Assembly (NCBI RefSeq): GCF_003286085.1 | Contig: NW_020825288.1 | Location: forward strand, 16,926,001 to 16,990,000 | Direction: 5' to 3' | DNA: 64,000 bases | Source: Drosophila persimilis | Lineage: Eukaryota; Arthropoda; Insecta; Diptera; Drosophilidae | In this document: piece after piece, positions 25,893-37,800 of the stretch | Position numbering within the stretch: position 1 is the stretch's first letter | Layout: every line of letters starts with the position of its first letter | Program-made: the position numbers and the translations under genes | The notes under the pieces: generated by a model | What the model was told of the DNA's origin: nothing | The model's input: the letters and a program-made list of their open reading frames with translations, nothing else | The model's database searches: none

Positions 25893-26000
25893 GAGTGTAT
25901 GTACACTGAGAGAAATGGGATCTGCTTCAAAATATCTGCAAAATACACTTGTCTCTTTTCATGAAAATGTTGTTCATTTTCTCTCAGTGTAGGTACACTC
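25893..26000. mobile_element. Inverted-repeat (MITE- or hairpin-like) element
   Basis: The left arm at 25893-25917 contains GTACACTGAGAGAAATG. Its near-perfect reverse complement is the right arm at 25975-26000 (CATTTTCTCTCAGTGTA), with about three differences over 25 bases and a 57-base AT-rich loop. There is no coding capacity. A target-site duplication is not obvious. It may be a short MITE or a hairpin-forming sequence. Confidence 0.5.
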
Positions 26001-26238
26001 TTGTGCAGCATTCGGTGGCAAAGCGACGCAATAATAAATACAAATAAAAACATGACGCATAAAGATTACAGCCAGCCACAAAACGGAACGTGGGAGACCC
26101 CTCTCCAGTCGTCTCCCTCCAGACCAATTCTCATCATCATCCTTTTCCAGGACGCACCCCAGGACCCTGCGCTCAATACAATCTATATTAAGTATACGCA
26201 CCGTTTGAGCCATGCATTTTAATGATGCCACCGCCATG

Positions 26239-26290
26239 GCACGGCCCCGGCCACGGGCACTGGCACCGGCACGGGCACGGGCACGGGCAC
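26239..26290. repeat. GGCACG minisatellite
   Basis: Six-base units of the form GGCACG or GGCACC repeat about seven times with small changes near the left end. Confidence 0.8.
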
Positions 26291-28100
26291 GTCACCCTTC
26301 GTCGTCTAATCTTGTGACCCAAACCCTTGGCTTCAACGACGTAAATGTTCATTTATTTTAATTAGAACTGCCTCCTGCCATAGGAGGCGGCAGGAGATCA
26401 AGGCGACAGTCCGGAGTAAGGAGTAGGGCGAGCCGTGCCCGCAGGTAAAGTCAACACAAAGATTTTCCCAGGCCAAGGCTATTGAAAAGTACATTAATTT
26501 GATAGATTATCCCGATGATGAGCATATGGTAGGGCATGGTATGCCATAGCATGGGATGGCTATAATTAATGAAAATTCAATGTCAATCAGTGAGAGTTTA
26601 TTTTCTACTCATAATGATGCTTTTTCGAGTGCAAGAGGAACAACATTTTCTTTTGCATTTTCCCTCGATGGAACGGTGCGGAGGGGGCAAAGGAGTGTGC
26701 ACTCTAAGTAAACTCATCAAAGACCTTTGCAGTCCTTGGTTGTTAGGCAATTACTAATGGCAAAGTTGACTTTTGCACTTGCACTTAGCCACAGAGCCAT
26801 CGGATTCATCCAACAGCGACCCCTCCACCTTTTCACTTACTTACTCCATCCACTCATTTTGCCCTGTTGACGCTGCTGCTACTGCTGCTGCTGCGCTGCC
26901 GAGTAAATATTTCTATTTATGCTCCACCATACACAGTTATTGAGCCACCGACCAACCAACCAACCAGCCACGTTCCTGTGAACCCCCATTCCTGTGCCCC
27001 TCATTCCTGTGCCACGGCCACTTACTATGCGGCGGCCACTTGACCCGGCGCCTGGAAACGAACGTCCCTGGCACGTTGCTAATGTGCATAGCCATTAAGT
27101 CGGAGCTGCGTGTTTTGTTTACGCAACGGCGTGTGCCACCCAGTGCAACAGTGGCAGGAGGCAGAGTACGATTTCCAGACATTGCCATTCCACTGTTGCA
27201 TGTTGCATGTTGCAAATGCAGCTGACAGGTAGTAGCTGCAAAGCAGTCGCAAAGTGAAAGGAAAAGGCAACAGCAAACATAATATTAAACCAATGGATGT
27301 GTGGGGGTTGCCTAACGACAGCAAAAGCAACAGCACAGAAGGGGCGAAGCATTTGATACCCTAAAACAAGGTTCAGTATATTTGAAGTCAAAGAATTAGT
27401 CATTCCAGAGATCCAGAGATTCCAAAGATTCCGTGAGGGTTCAAACCAACGATTACACTTAGAGAAGAATAGCATTGTAAAAAGAAAAAAAAAGAAAATA
27501 AGAAAAAAGAAAGAAAAAAATTTAATAGAATTAATTTATTTAAATGTAAAATAAAAATATGTACAAAACACTTTGAAACTATTATAAAATTATAAATTTG
27601 TATACGAAAAATATTTAATTGAATTTAATAAATATTTTAAAAGGATATATTTTCATATGAATGTAAAAATGTAATTGAAAACACGATATTTTTTTACAAT
27701 TTCCCCTCTCTTAAATCTAACTTTAATATTCAAATTGCAGGGCTCTTTCTATATATACAGCTGAAAAAATGATTTTTTTGTAGACATAGCAAACATTTAT
27801 TTAAAATCATAACACCCCTTAGCAAGTGTATAACAACCAAGGCAACAAAATAAACGAATTACGGGCCCGCTATCAAAACAACAACAACATTACAGCTAAA
27901 ACAGAAACAGAAACTACGAGTATAGCCAGAACGGGAATCAAAAGAACTAGAAGCGTAGCAGGAATCGAAGAATTAATAAAAGAATCAGAAAATAGTTGAT
28001 CAAAGTGCACGGAATATTTTGTAAGATATTGATATTTCTAGCTACAGAAAATAAAGACGAGTATGCCGTGAAAAATACATTTCGGGAAAAGGTACCTAAA

Positions 28101-28608
28101 ATATGTTTCGTGAAGCATTGTTGACAAATTGTGAAGCATCTCGAAACGTTTCTGCGTCCCGTAGCGGCGCTTGTGTTTGAATACCGAAGGGATTGAGCCA
28201 AAGGCAACGTATCTTCTAGGTATTCCCAGGCAGTATTCATATTTGGTTTTAGACAACGGGTGCCAGTTGGCCAGCGCCGCAGTTGCAGCCACTGCCGCCA
28301 CAGAGCCGCAACTGTTGTCCTGGGATACACAAAAGGATTTGTAGGACGCCCAGTGAACACCCACACAAACAACAAGAAAGGAGACGACGCCGCAAGGAAA
28401 CGAACTCCGCAACGGCAGCTAAAATTGATTGAAAGAACAACAAAAACGGAAAGGAAAGGTGGTTTAGAAGGAGTCCTCTCCCCCTCACAAGAGTATAGGT
28501 AGAACCCGAAAGAGACGGAGAGAGAGTAGGAGAAATCCCGCGAAAATCAACTCAAACGTTTGATGTGCAGCCGCGCGAAGACATTGCCGTGCCACAGGAG
28601 TGGGAGAA

Positions 28609-28639
<31 letters not shown>

Positions 28640-28791
28640 CAACAAGAGGAGCGAAGCGAAGTGAAGCCAAACAAGCGGCACCGGCAAAAGGCTGCTCAAG
28701 AACCAACAATCAATTCAAATAAGGGGAAAGGAGGGAAGGAGGGAACGAGAGAAGGAGAAGGAGAAGGAGGGACTAGGGCTACCACTCCACA
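28101..28791 (+). promoter_or_regulatory. Probable promoter / 5' UTR of the dynein gene
   Basis: GC content rises and purine-rich leader-like DNA precedes the ATG at 28792. A CAG/CAA tract lies at 28608-28644. In the reading frame of the ATG there is a TAG 18 bases upstream, so coding cannot begin earlier in this exon. I did not find a convincing RFX X-box; only isolated GGCAAC half-sites occur (near 27840 and 28203). Confidence 0.45.
28608..28644. repeat. CAG/CAA repeat in dynein 5' leader
   Basis: Eight CAG units followed by several CAA units, in the probable 5' UTR and not in the coding frame. Confidence 0.85.
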
Positions 28792-31700
28792 ATGGCACAT
28801 TTTCAATTCGAGTCGTCGGATGAGACGCCGATGTCCTACTCAGATGCCGGTAGCCAATACAGTCGCTCCACTGGCAACCGCTCCACGGCCTACTCGGTGG
28901 GCTCCATTAGCAACGATGAGCCGCGCATCATTTGGCTCAAGACGATAATTGCCAATACGCTGGGAGTGTTTGAGCCGGTGTATGTCAACGAATTGATATC
29001 CAAGAACCAGGAGGCCGTAAGCAATTTCCTGAAGAAACGCTACGAGAGCCAGAAAGATCTTCACTATGTGGTGATGTTCGTCTGGCGCACCTTCTACGAT
29101 CGCCTCATCGAGGAAGAGATCACCGTGCTCGAAGAGGTGCCCCGTCCGCCGAAGCCATCGGTGCCCGACAAAAAGGGCAAGGGCAAGAAGGGCAAGGGCG
29201 GAGCAGGAGCAGCCACCAAGCAGGCACGCAAGAAGGGTGGACAGGATGTCGAGGCAAGTTCGGGACGTCCATCAACCACCGATCTGGACACGGGCGGGGA
29301 GGAGGGCACCTACACGGCCGGCGAGACCACCGATGCGGAAATGGAGGCGGAACTAGAGGGGGAGGAAGAAGCCACTGTGGGTGGCAGTGGCAAGAGTTCT
29401 GCTCGCTCCAGACGGTCACGTAAGTAGAAATACAAACGGGCCTCCAAAAGCATCCATCGCTTCATCCACCAATCCACATTCCAAAAACTAATTTCTGCAG
29501 CCAGCTCTGATACGGAAAATGGTAAGGCTTTCCTTTCGTTTCCGTTTTCCTTTGTTTCTGTTCAAACCATTTTTTAATTTCAAAAGTTTTCTTCAGTTTT
29601 CGGCTTTTCTTCTGGCGATTGCATAAATTTTGTAGCCCGTCCAAAAACTTAATATCAAACGAAACGAATCTTTGGTCGCACTCTTCACATCATAAATATT
29701 TAAGGGCCTCATTTTCGGTTTTGCCTTTGCATTTCTTTTGTAACTTTTAATTTGAATCGTCCCTCCGTTCCCACCATTCCCTCCACATCCCCTCTATGGC
29801 CGCCTGTCTCCAAAGATAAGAGGCAAAGTTTCGGTTGTGGGCTCCATTCATTGCATTTAAATGGAATGCCGCGAATGCAGCGAATGCCGAATGCAAATTC
29901 CATTCGCTGCACTTTGTTCCATCCCATCAATCTCAATCAGCAGCTCAGTCACTACGATTTGACACGCCTCCATTCTTCATTCGCCATTCTATCCGCCCTC
30001 TTGCACTAATGCACTCCAACGTTTTCCCCCTATCCACACTGTCCCACCCTCTGTAACAGGCCGAAAAAAGAAGAAGGACACGTATGTCCCTGTCTATGTG
30101 GAAGTGAAGGTAAGCATTATGTCGAACTTTCTCTAATTGCAGTATAACATTCATTCAGTTTACAAATTGAAATTGCCTCTCCGTTGATTCTCTATCGAAT
30201 GGGCAGGATGCCACACCCCAATTTCCTCTGCAAACATCCTCCATTAGAGAGGTCTGCATGAATGCACTCAAAATGTGACATAAATAGAAATAGAATTCAT
30301 TCGTAGACGAATTTTGATATTTTTTTGAGCGTGTTAAGAGAAATTTACAATAAAAAGAATCAATCACTCGAATCGCTTGGCGGTGGTTAATTTTTCGGCC
30401 ACTGCACTATGGGCAAAAATTAGATTTTTTTTCAAAACTACTTATAGTACTTATAGTACTTCAGAGCGCATTAATATACATATTTATACACAAATTAAAC
30501 GTATAAAATATTAAATTCGAGACTAAAACATTATTTGTACTAATATTGGGCCAAAGTGTGAAGTCTCTATCTTGTAATTTAGAATTTATACCAAAATAAA
30601 TTCAATAATAAATCATAAATAATTATAAAATACGAGTATGGATAATTATAAATAACTCTTTATAACTAAAAACAGTCCTTCACACGAGCAAAAGAAATCA
30701 GACAATTTCCTACGAATTTGCATTCCAATTCACTCCATCACTTGCCGTTTTGAGCGCATTTATGCAAACCCCTAGGTGCGTTATAACCCTTAAGTACCGC
30801 AATGATTTTCCATTCAAAATTTCCACAGAAAATGGTGCCAGCATATGTTAAAACTCCGCGGCTGCATTGTTACTTTGGGGAAATGGATTCAGCGACTTTG
30901 GATCCGAAAATTAAATACGTGTACATTCTGCGCAAGAATCGCAGGGAGATACGTAAGTCGCTGACAGACCCGCGCCCTGATTATTAATTTGTTAACCTCA
31001 ATGTGCCTCCGTTTCAGCCTGGTTCAATGAGATAGCCCAATGCTTTGCGGAAATGCCGCTGCTCTTCCTCTTGGGCTCCGTTCGGGGATCACTCATCGAT
31101 TCTCTGCGCGACGACCTCAACTTGGTAAGTATTTCAGCTTTCTAGGCCGTAATCGGACATTAAAAGACGCATCACTTAATGCTTCCAAATTGTATATTGT
31201 ATTCTCCGCAAAATCACTCAAATTTGCACCCGTTTTGCTCATTTCACACACCATAAAACGTTCGCCAATCAATCAGTGGAGACTTTAAGGCATTCAGCAG
31301 CTCCCATTGTTTCAAAGGCTCGTGCTCGTGGCATGTCCTCCGTCCTCTGTCCTCTGTCCGCTTCGGTCCTTCCTTCCTTCCATCCATCCATCCATCGGTT
31401 TGTCCATTCCTCAACCGCAAAACAAAATGTTGTGACGAATTGTAATTAATTCCCAAAACAAGGCAGTCATCTATCAAAATGCCCGCTGTGCCGCAAAGAT
31501 TTTTCCGCTTCACTGCACGCCAGAGGATGGATGGATGTGGATGCTCCTTCGATGTGGGGCTTACATCCAGTGGGTGATGGTCTGGTCTGATGTCGGGGAT
31601 GCGGGTTCGATGGTGGGGCGGTGGGATCACGCCTACCGGAGCCGCCTTAAGCGGTGACCGCCAACGCAAATTGCTTCATCATAGCTTCAAAATGGGCTGC

Positions 31701-34700
31701 GGTTTCCATTAGGCTGGTTGTTGCCCCCGCCCCTACCCCATCCGGACCGCCCTGCCACCCCGCACGACTTGGACTTTTGCAAATTTTGTGGTCTTTACAA
31801 TAGAGAGGGGAGGGGAATGCTGCGAAAGCCATAATATTAGCTCTTTGCATGGAAAATAAATTGGAATATTTTTGAAAGTTGAAAATCTTTTCTTTTTTTT
31901 TTGGCAAATTAACGCGAAGAATCAATTAGAAAGTCGTCGACTCAGACCGCAGGCTAGAAATACATTCTGCACTTTGCTTTTTCCAAAGTCGAAAAAATAG
32001 ATATTTAGGTGTATGAACAAAACCCAGCTAAAGCATTATTTTTTACAACGATTTCTGTTTAAAAACATTTTTCTTAAGTCTTACAATATTTACAGTTTGT
32101 ATTATAAAAATTTAATTCATATATCAAAATTCTAGGGAAAGGTGTTTTTAGAAAGCGACAATTTAATTAGTTTGGGAATAAATTTGTAGAATAATTATTA
32201 TTAAAGGATTAAAAAATGTATGGGACTTCATCAATTGAAAACGGCTGGGCAGACTTGGCTATAATTTTTTGTTTAGCTATTCGTATTTAGGAGGAGGTTT
32301 TAAAAAATACAATTTTTAGAAAACCCATCTTCGATTGCCAAAAAATGTATTTTTGTTTTATTTTGTACATCTTCTACATACTTAGTCGAGGATCAGCTCC
32401 AAACTCGAGATTTTATTCTCCATCGACGAATCAATTGAGCTATCCTCATTTCTTATCTACAATATGCGCCACATTGATTCAGTCCTTCCGATCCCTGTTA
32501 AATATTTATCAGATCCCTAAAATTCTCCCTAGTTTTAGTTTTAGTTTTAGTATTTTTTTGTGATCTCATAAAATTGCAAATGAATTTTGCTGATCGAATT
32601 GAATTTATTTTTTGGCTCGGTCCGAGGTCGATTGAGTGAAAGATTTTTAGTGCTGTGATTACAGGAATACTGTTTTCCCCACCTGGTACATACATATGCA
32701 TTTATGTTTATTTTTCCTCATTCTCATTCCGCACTTCTCTTCGCTGCAGGTTTACAAAAGCGCCATTCAATATCAATTTCGCGAACCATCCACAACGGAC
32801 AGCCAGCAAATGGACAGTTATGAAGGCCAAGCCGGCGGTGGCGGCGGTTGCGGAGCTGGCGGCGCTGCTGGGGATGCTGGCGAGGATGTTTCGAGTGAAG
32901 CCAAGGAATCGGGACCGGGTCTATTGGAGCTATCCAAACCATCGGAATTTCGTTTGAAAGCGCTTAAACTACAAAAGTATTTAACTTTTAACAAAGGCAA
33001 TGCCACGCCATTCGCTCCGTTGCCCGTTGGCGAAATTCGTAGGGCGGGGATCGTAGATGTGTGGGGGGCGGGGGGATGTAGAAGGATGCCTCCGGTGGCA
33101 GGGAAATGCTGCTCTTCTGCCTCGCGCGCTTTATTGGTTTCGGTGCTGAGTGGAGAAATCTCACTCCACTCCACTCTGCTCCGCTCTGGAGTGACTCTCT
33201 CTCTCTCTTTCTCTCTCACTCACACTCTCACTCTCCGATTGTGAATGTTGGTTTTCTTTCACCGTTTTTTTCTGTTTTTTTTTTTTTTTTTTGGTGGTGC
33301 AGATTTTTTTGTTTGCCTTTGTTTTGCGTTTATCGCTGGTTACCATCGAAGCGGCGGCGGTGGCAGCGGCAGCGGCGGCTACAGTTCCTTTTTTCCATAG
33401 GTCTTGCAGAAGAGAGAACGAACCCTTTTCGCACATAAATTACAGCGCATCCGATAAGAAATTTTTATTTTTAATCGGATTTCATGCTACCATCAACGGT
33501 GGCGCCACCATCTCGCGCCTTTGTCGTCGTCGTCCCCGTCGCCTTCGCAGTCGCAGTCCGTGTTGCCGCTGTTGTCTTTTGGGCCATTTTCCATTTGTTT
33601 GGCAGGCAGCATTTATGGCAGCATCCTGTGCCCCGCCCCGCCTCATTCATCCTTGCATTGGCTTTGGCCTTTCATTGCGCGCAGCTCGAATGCCACTTGA
33701 CCGCCGCCAGAGTTAACAATTTTTTTCCCTCGTTTCTGTCTTTTTTTTTAGGGGGCATGTAGATTAAAAAATGCCAACGCAGTCCGAGATCCGAGAGTTG
33801 GGTATCCCTCGTCCAGAGCGCATCCTTTGTTACCCCTTTTGTTGCCGATTTGTTGCTCATTTTGTCTCTTATCGGCTGCGGGCTGACGCGGGGGGGTGTG
33901 GCGGTGGGGGTGTTGGCTTTGCCTTTCATTACGCTTTGTGTTAATTTCGAATGCCGCTTCGCGGACTCCGTTAATTGTGTTTGTTTGTTCCCCGTTCCGT
34001 TTGCCGCAGGAAGAAGAAGGCGAAAGAGGCTCTGGAAAAGAAGCAGAAGAGCTTGAAGCCGCAGGGCGACACGGAGGCCGATGATGAGGATGATGCCGCC
34101 CAGGCCCAGGCCAGAGCAACAGAGATCATATCCTCGTCGGAGGAAGAAGGTAAGAAGAAAATCTGCCTACCAGATGGTATCACTCTGTCATTCCACACAC
34201 ACAGAGGAGCATAAGCCCGAGAAGCTGACGATTGGCGAGAGGTGGGAGAAGATGCTGTCGGAGACCAAGGCCAAAGTGGAGGCGGAGCACGCCGCCGAAG
34301 AGGCCACACCGCCACGCATCACCCCCATCCAGGGACGCATTCTCAAGGAGATCGAGGACTTCAATACGGAGATCGCTTGGACCATCAATCACATTGTTTG
34401 GGCCTTCAGCATGCCCTCGTCGTATATCCTCCCGGGCCAAGGAGAAGTGGAGTTCGAGGAGGCCCTCATCCGCGTGCCTGTTGATCCCAAGCGCCTGGAC
34501 CTTGTGCCCTCCTACACGCAGGAGCAACTGGAACAGGTCGTCGAGGGTTGGATCAAGTATCTCAACAAGACAATGAAAACCCTGACGGATACAAAATTGG
34601 ATGAGTTCACGCCGATGGCGGAGTATCGTTACTGGCACAAAATGGAGGTGGAACTCTATGGAACCCTCGAACAGCTGAAGACCACCTTTGTCCTCGCTGT

Positions 34701-34833
34701 CCTTCAGCGTCTTCGGAATGATCAATCCCCCATGATCCTCGAATGGGAAAAGGTCTATGAGACGACCGACAATCGTTTCAAGTTGGCCAAAGAAAATTCG
34801 GATTATCTGGGGACCATCACGGATTACTTAGAG
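28792..34833 (+). CDS. Dhc98D: Dynein N-terminal extension, exons 1-8 (residues 1-642)
   Basis: Exons: 28792-29419, 29501-29521, 30060-30109, 30829-30952, 31018-31124, 32750-32976, 34010-34149 and 34205-34833. The start ATG has a good fly context (CACAATGG) and an in-frame TAG 18 bases upstream. Exon 1 encodes a serine-rich start, a folded-looking block, then Lys/Gly/Ala-rich and acidic low-complexity sequence. Exon 2 is a 21-base microexon. Exon 6 carries a Gly-rich insert. Exon 7 is Lys- and Asp-rich and starts in phase 2, so exon 6 must end in phase 2. The best fit is a weak donor GTATTT after 32976, and this junction is the least certain of the gene. Confidence 0.75.
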
Positions 34834-37800
34834 GTACTGATGCTCTCTCTATATGGAAATTTTCTTTGAAATTCTATTCCATATTCGATTGCAGAAAGTA
34901 CGCAGCTTTGAGAGCTTCAAAATGACTGTCCTTCAGATACCAAATATAATGGTGGGCTTGCGCCACATTTGGACCATGTCCAGTCACTATTGCCGTGACT
35001 CCGAGATGCAAGTCCTGCTCTGTGAGATATCGAATGTGTTTGTCCAAAAGGTCAAGAAAATCATCAACTTTGAGAACATTTTCCGGTGAGTTTCCAGCAT
35101 CAAAAAAACACCTTAATTACATGGATTTCCTTGCCGTTAGATACTCTTCAACGTACACCCATGAGACGGCCACAAGCTGCGCCAATCTGCTGCGCTGCTG
35201 GAAGCAGGCCTACAAGCTGAGCCGTCGGCATATTGAGGAATCGGGTGCTGGCTCCCGCTGGGAATTCGATCGCGTGGCCCTGTTCAGTGAGGTGAATCAC
35301 ATTCATCGCGTGGCCGTGGACATTGCCTACATTGGCAGGGTTTTCATTCAGTACGAGAATCTGTTTGGCCATCGGCTAAAGGCCCTCATTGCGGACCCAT
35401 CGATTGTTGATAATCTGATGCGAAAGGTGTACCGAATGCTGGATGATCTGATGAACAGCGTCGACTATGATATGTTTAGGCCGGGAAACTGGGAGAACTG
35501 GGAGTACTCTCTGGAGCAGTTCAACAGGCGGCTCGAGTCCTTGGAGATGGAGGCCAGGGGGGTGATTGACCAGAGCATAAATTCCCTGCTCTCCTCGGAG
35601 AAGGGTCTGCAGCTGGTTACCAATGCCATGAACATCGATACACGCAAGAGCCTGCAGGAATTTGTGGCCACCAAGCATGAGAATCTTTTACGGTACTTTG
35701 TCACAGAAATCAATACCGTGGAGAGGGTTTTCATGGTGAGTTTTTATCTGTAAAATACTCGTGTCTTCATATTTCAACAGAAAAAACACTTTGTTTCCCT
35801 CTCTTTAGAAACATAAAAAATCCCCACCCATGTCCAAACATCAGCCGGCAAAGATAAGTGCCATTAGCTGGGCCCGATTGTTGGGCCGAAAGCTGAAGGG
35901 CTCTGTTCTGGCTTTCAAGCGGGTGGAGGACGATCCGGCGCTGAAGAACAGCTTCCTCAAGCGCAGCTCCTTCAAGCAGTACTTTGAGCTGATGACCACC
36001 ATGTACCAGTTCGAGAAGGTGCTCTTCGATACGTACCTCCAGAATGCCACGTTTCTGGTGAATCACACCAATCGCTCGCATATCCTGGCCATTCGTATTT
36101 GCAAGTCTGAAACAAGTGGGTCTTGAAATTCAAAATGATTTTAGTTCTTATTCTACAAAACTAATCCTCTGCCAATCGCTATCCCCCTTCTCCTGACAGT
36201 GGATTACATTTCCGAAGCCGTGCAAACGCTGAAGACGAAAGCTCGCGAGGGCTCCCATACGATCATTAGTTTAGGACAAAGTCCGACGAATTTGCATTCG
36301 GTTATCCATAGCGGCGTGAGCCTGGGCACATCGTTCGGCTCAATGGCTTCCCTGGAAGATGTCTGCGACGATCCGACGGTGGGCGACGATGCCACCAAGA
36401 CATTGATGTGCCGCATCAATCGATTCACCGTGCTAACGGCCATGATCATGTGGATGGTCAGCAATACGCGGCAGGCCAATCAGCAGTTGCAGAAATGCCT
36501 GCAGTTCATTGCAGAGTTCAAGGAGAAAAAGGCCAAGGATATCACGCCAATGGATAGGCATTGCTTCGCCATTTCGGAATGTAAGTTGAGATTCAAACCG
36601 ACCCGGGTTTCCACACAGAGAGAAGCGCAAGAACATACTCTTGCAATGGAGAAAAAAACCAGCACAAAGAGTAAACTGCAAATAGGCAACATTCCTTTTT
36701 GTTCTCTAACCTTTTGTTTGTAGTTTTGCACGGCACTTTTTTGCTGCAAAATAATTTAGCTTTTGGTATTTTCAGATTAGAGTTGTTAGTTTTTAGTTTT
36801 CTTTTGACTCCACTATTCACTAGTAAGATTACATTTTAACCATTTTCGCGATTTTTGCGGCCCAGGGTAAAAATAGTTCACTCAATGTGGCTTATATCGA
36901 CAGCCGAAATATCGATAAGATTAATCAAAAGAAGAAGAACGTAAACAAAGCCAAATTAACTATTCCCCTGGCATAACAGCTTTTGTTGAGAATTATGTTA
37001 TATTGATTCAGCAGTAGCTGTGATAGTGATCTACTATATAATCGATCGTTTCCAGACTCCACGGCTGTTCTCTCTTTGGCTTGAGCGTGATTCCATTTTG
37101 TTACTGAGTGTTTTCTCCACACAAAACGCAATTACGCTCAAACCCGAAGCAGCTGGAATCTAAATTCGACGTGAGCGTTTTTTTCGCACTCAATGGATCT
37201 AAAAACTAGTTTTACAACACTAGAAAAAAAAGCAAAACAGCGACAAATAAAATAAATATTTTTCGCGGAAACTTGAATGTGAATGAGAATAATTTTAGTT
37301 AAGAAAATGGATAGGAAAATCGAAAGGTTAAGCAATGCCAAAGATCGCTAATTATGGTTCTGTATGAAATTGTATTGTGAAATTCATGATCTGTTCTTTT
37401 TCAGTGATGGAACGCAGCGAGTCGCAGCGCCTGCTGCCCATTTGGCGGGAGCTGGTGGGCGAGAAAGTGCTCATCGAATATGATGCGGAATTTGTTGTCA
37501 ATTTGAATCGCGAGGTTTTCGACGTCCTGTTCGAGGGGCAGCTGTTTGAGCATCTGGGCTTTGAGCTGCCCTCGGTGCTGCGCACTGGGATCATGCGCAA
37601 GGATCTGCTGTTCAGGGACTACGAGAAGCTCAGCAATGTGATCAATCGCTACAAGGCCATCATTGCCAATCTATCCATGTCCGAGGTGATCTTCCTGCGC
37701 GGCCACATCTATGACACGGAGCTGTTCATCCAAATGGGGCTGGGCCGCTACACCTGGATATCGTTCAACATTGGCAAGTTCTGCGACCAGATCAACTCGC

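Larger units (their letters stand above)
24072..28100. other. Intergenic DNA upstream of the dynein gene
   Basis: No gene is visible. The segment holds AT-rich islands (about 24180-24365 and 27470-27830), CA tracts (25509-25532, 25781-25800), a GGCACG minisatellite (26239-26290) and a 108-bp inverted-repeat element (25893-26000). The promoter of the dynein gene presumably lies at the right end. Confidence 0.5.

Noticed and set aside
27836-28210. RFX X-box upstream of the dynein gene
   Set aside because: Only single GGCAAC half-sites are present; the partner half does not fit the palindromic consensus at the allowed spacing.
32977-33244. Read-through extension of dynein exon 6 (open to 33244)
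   Set aside because: The sequence turns into Gly/Arg and CT-repeat translation, and the phase does not join exon 7.
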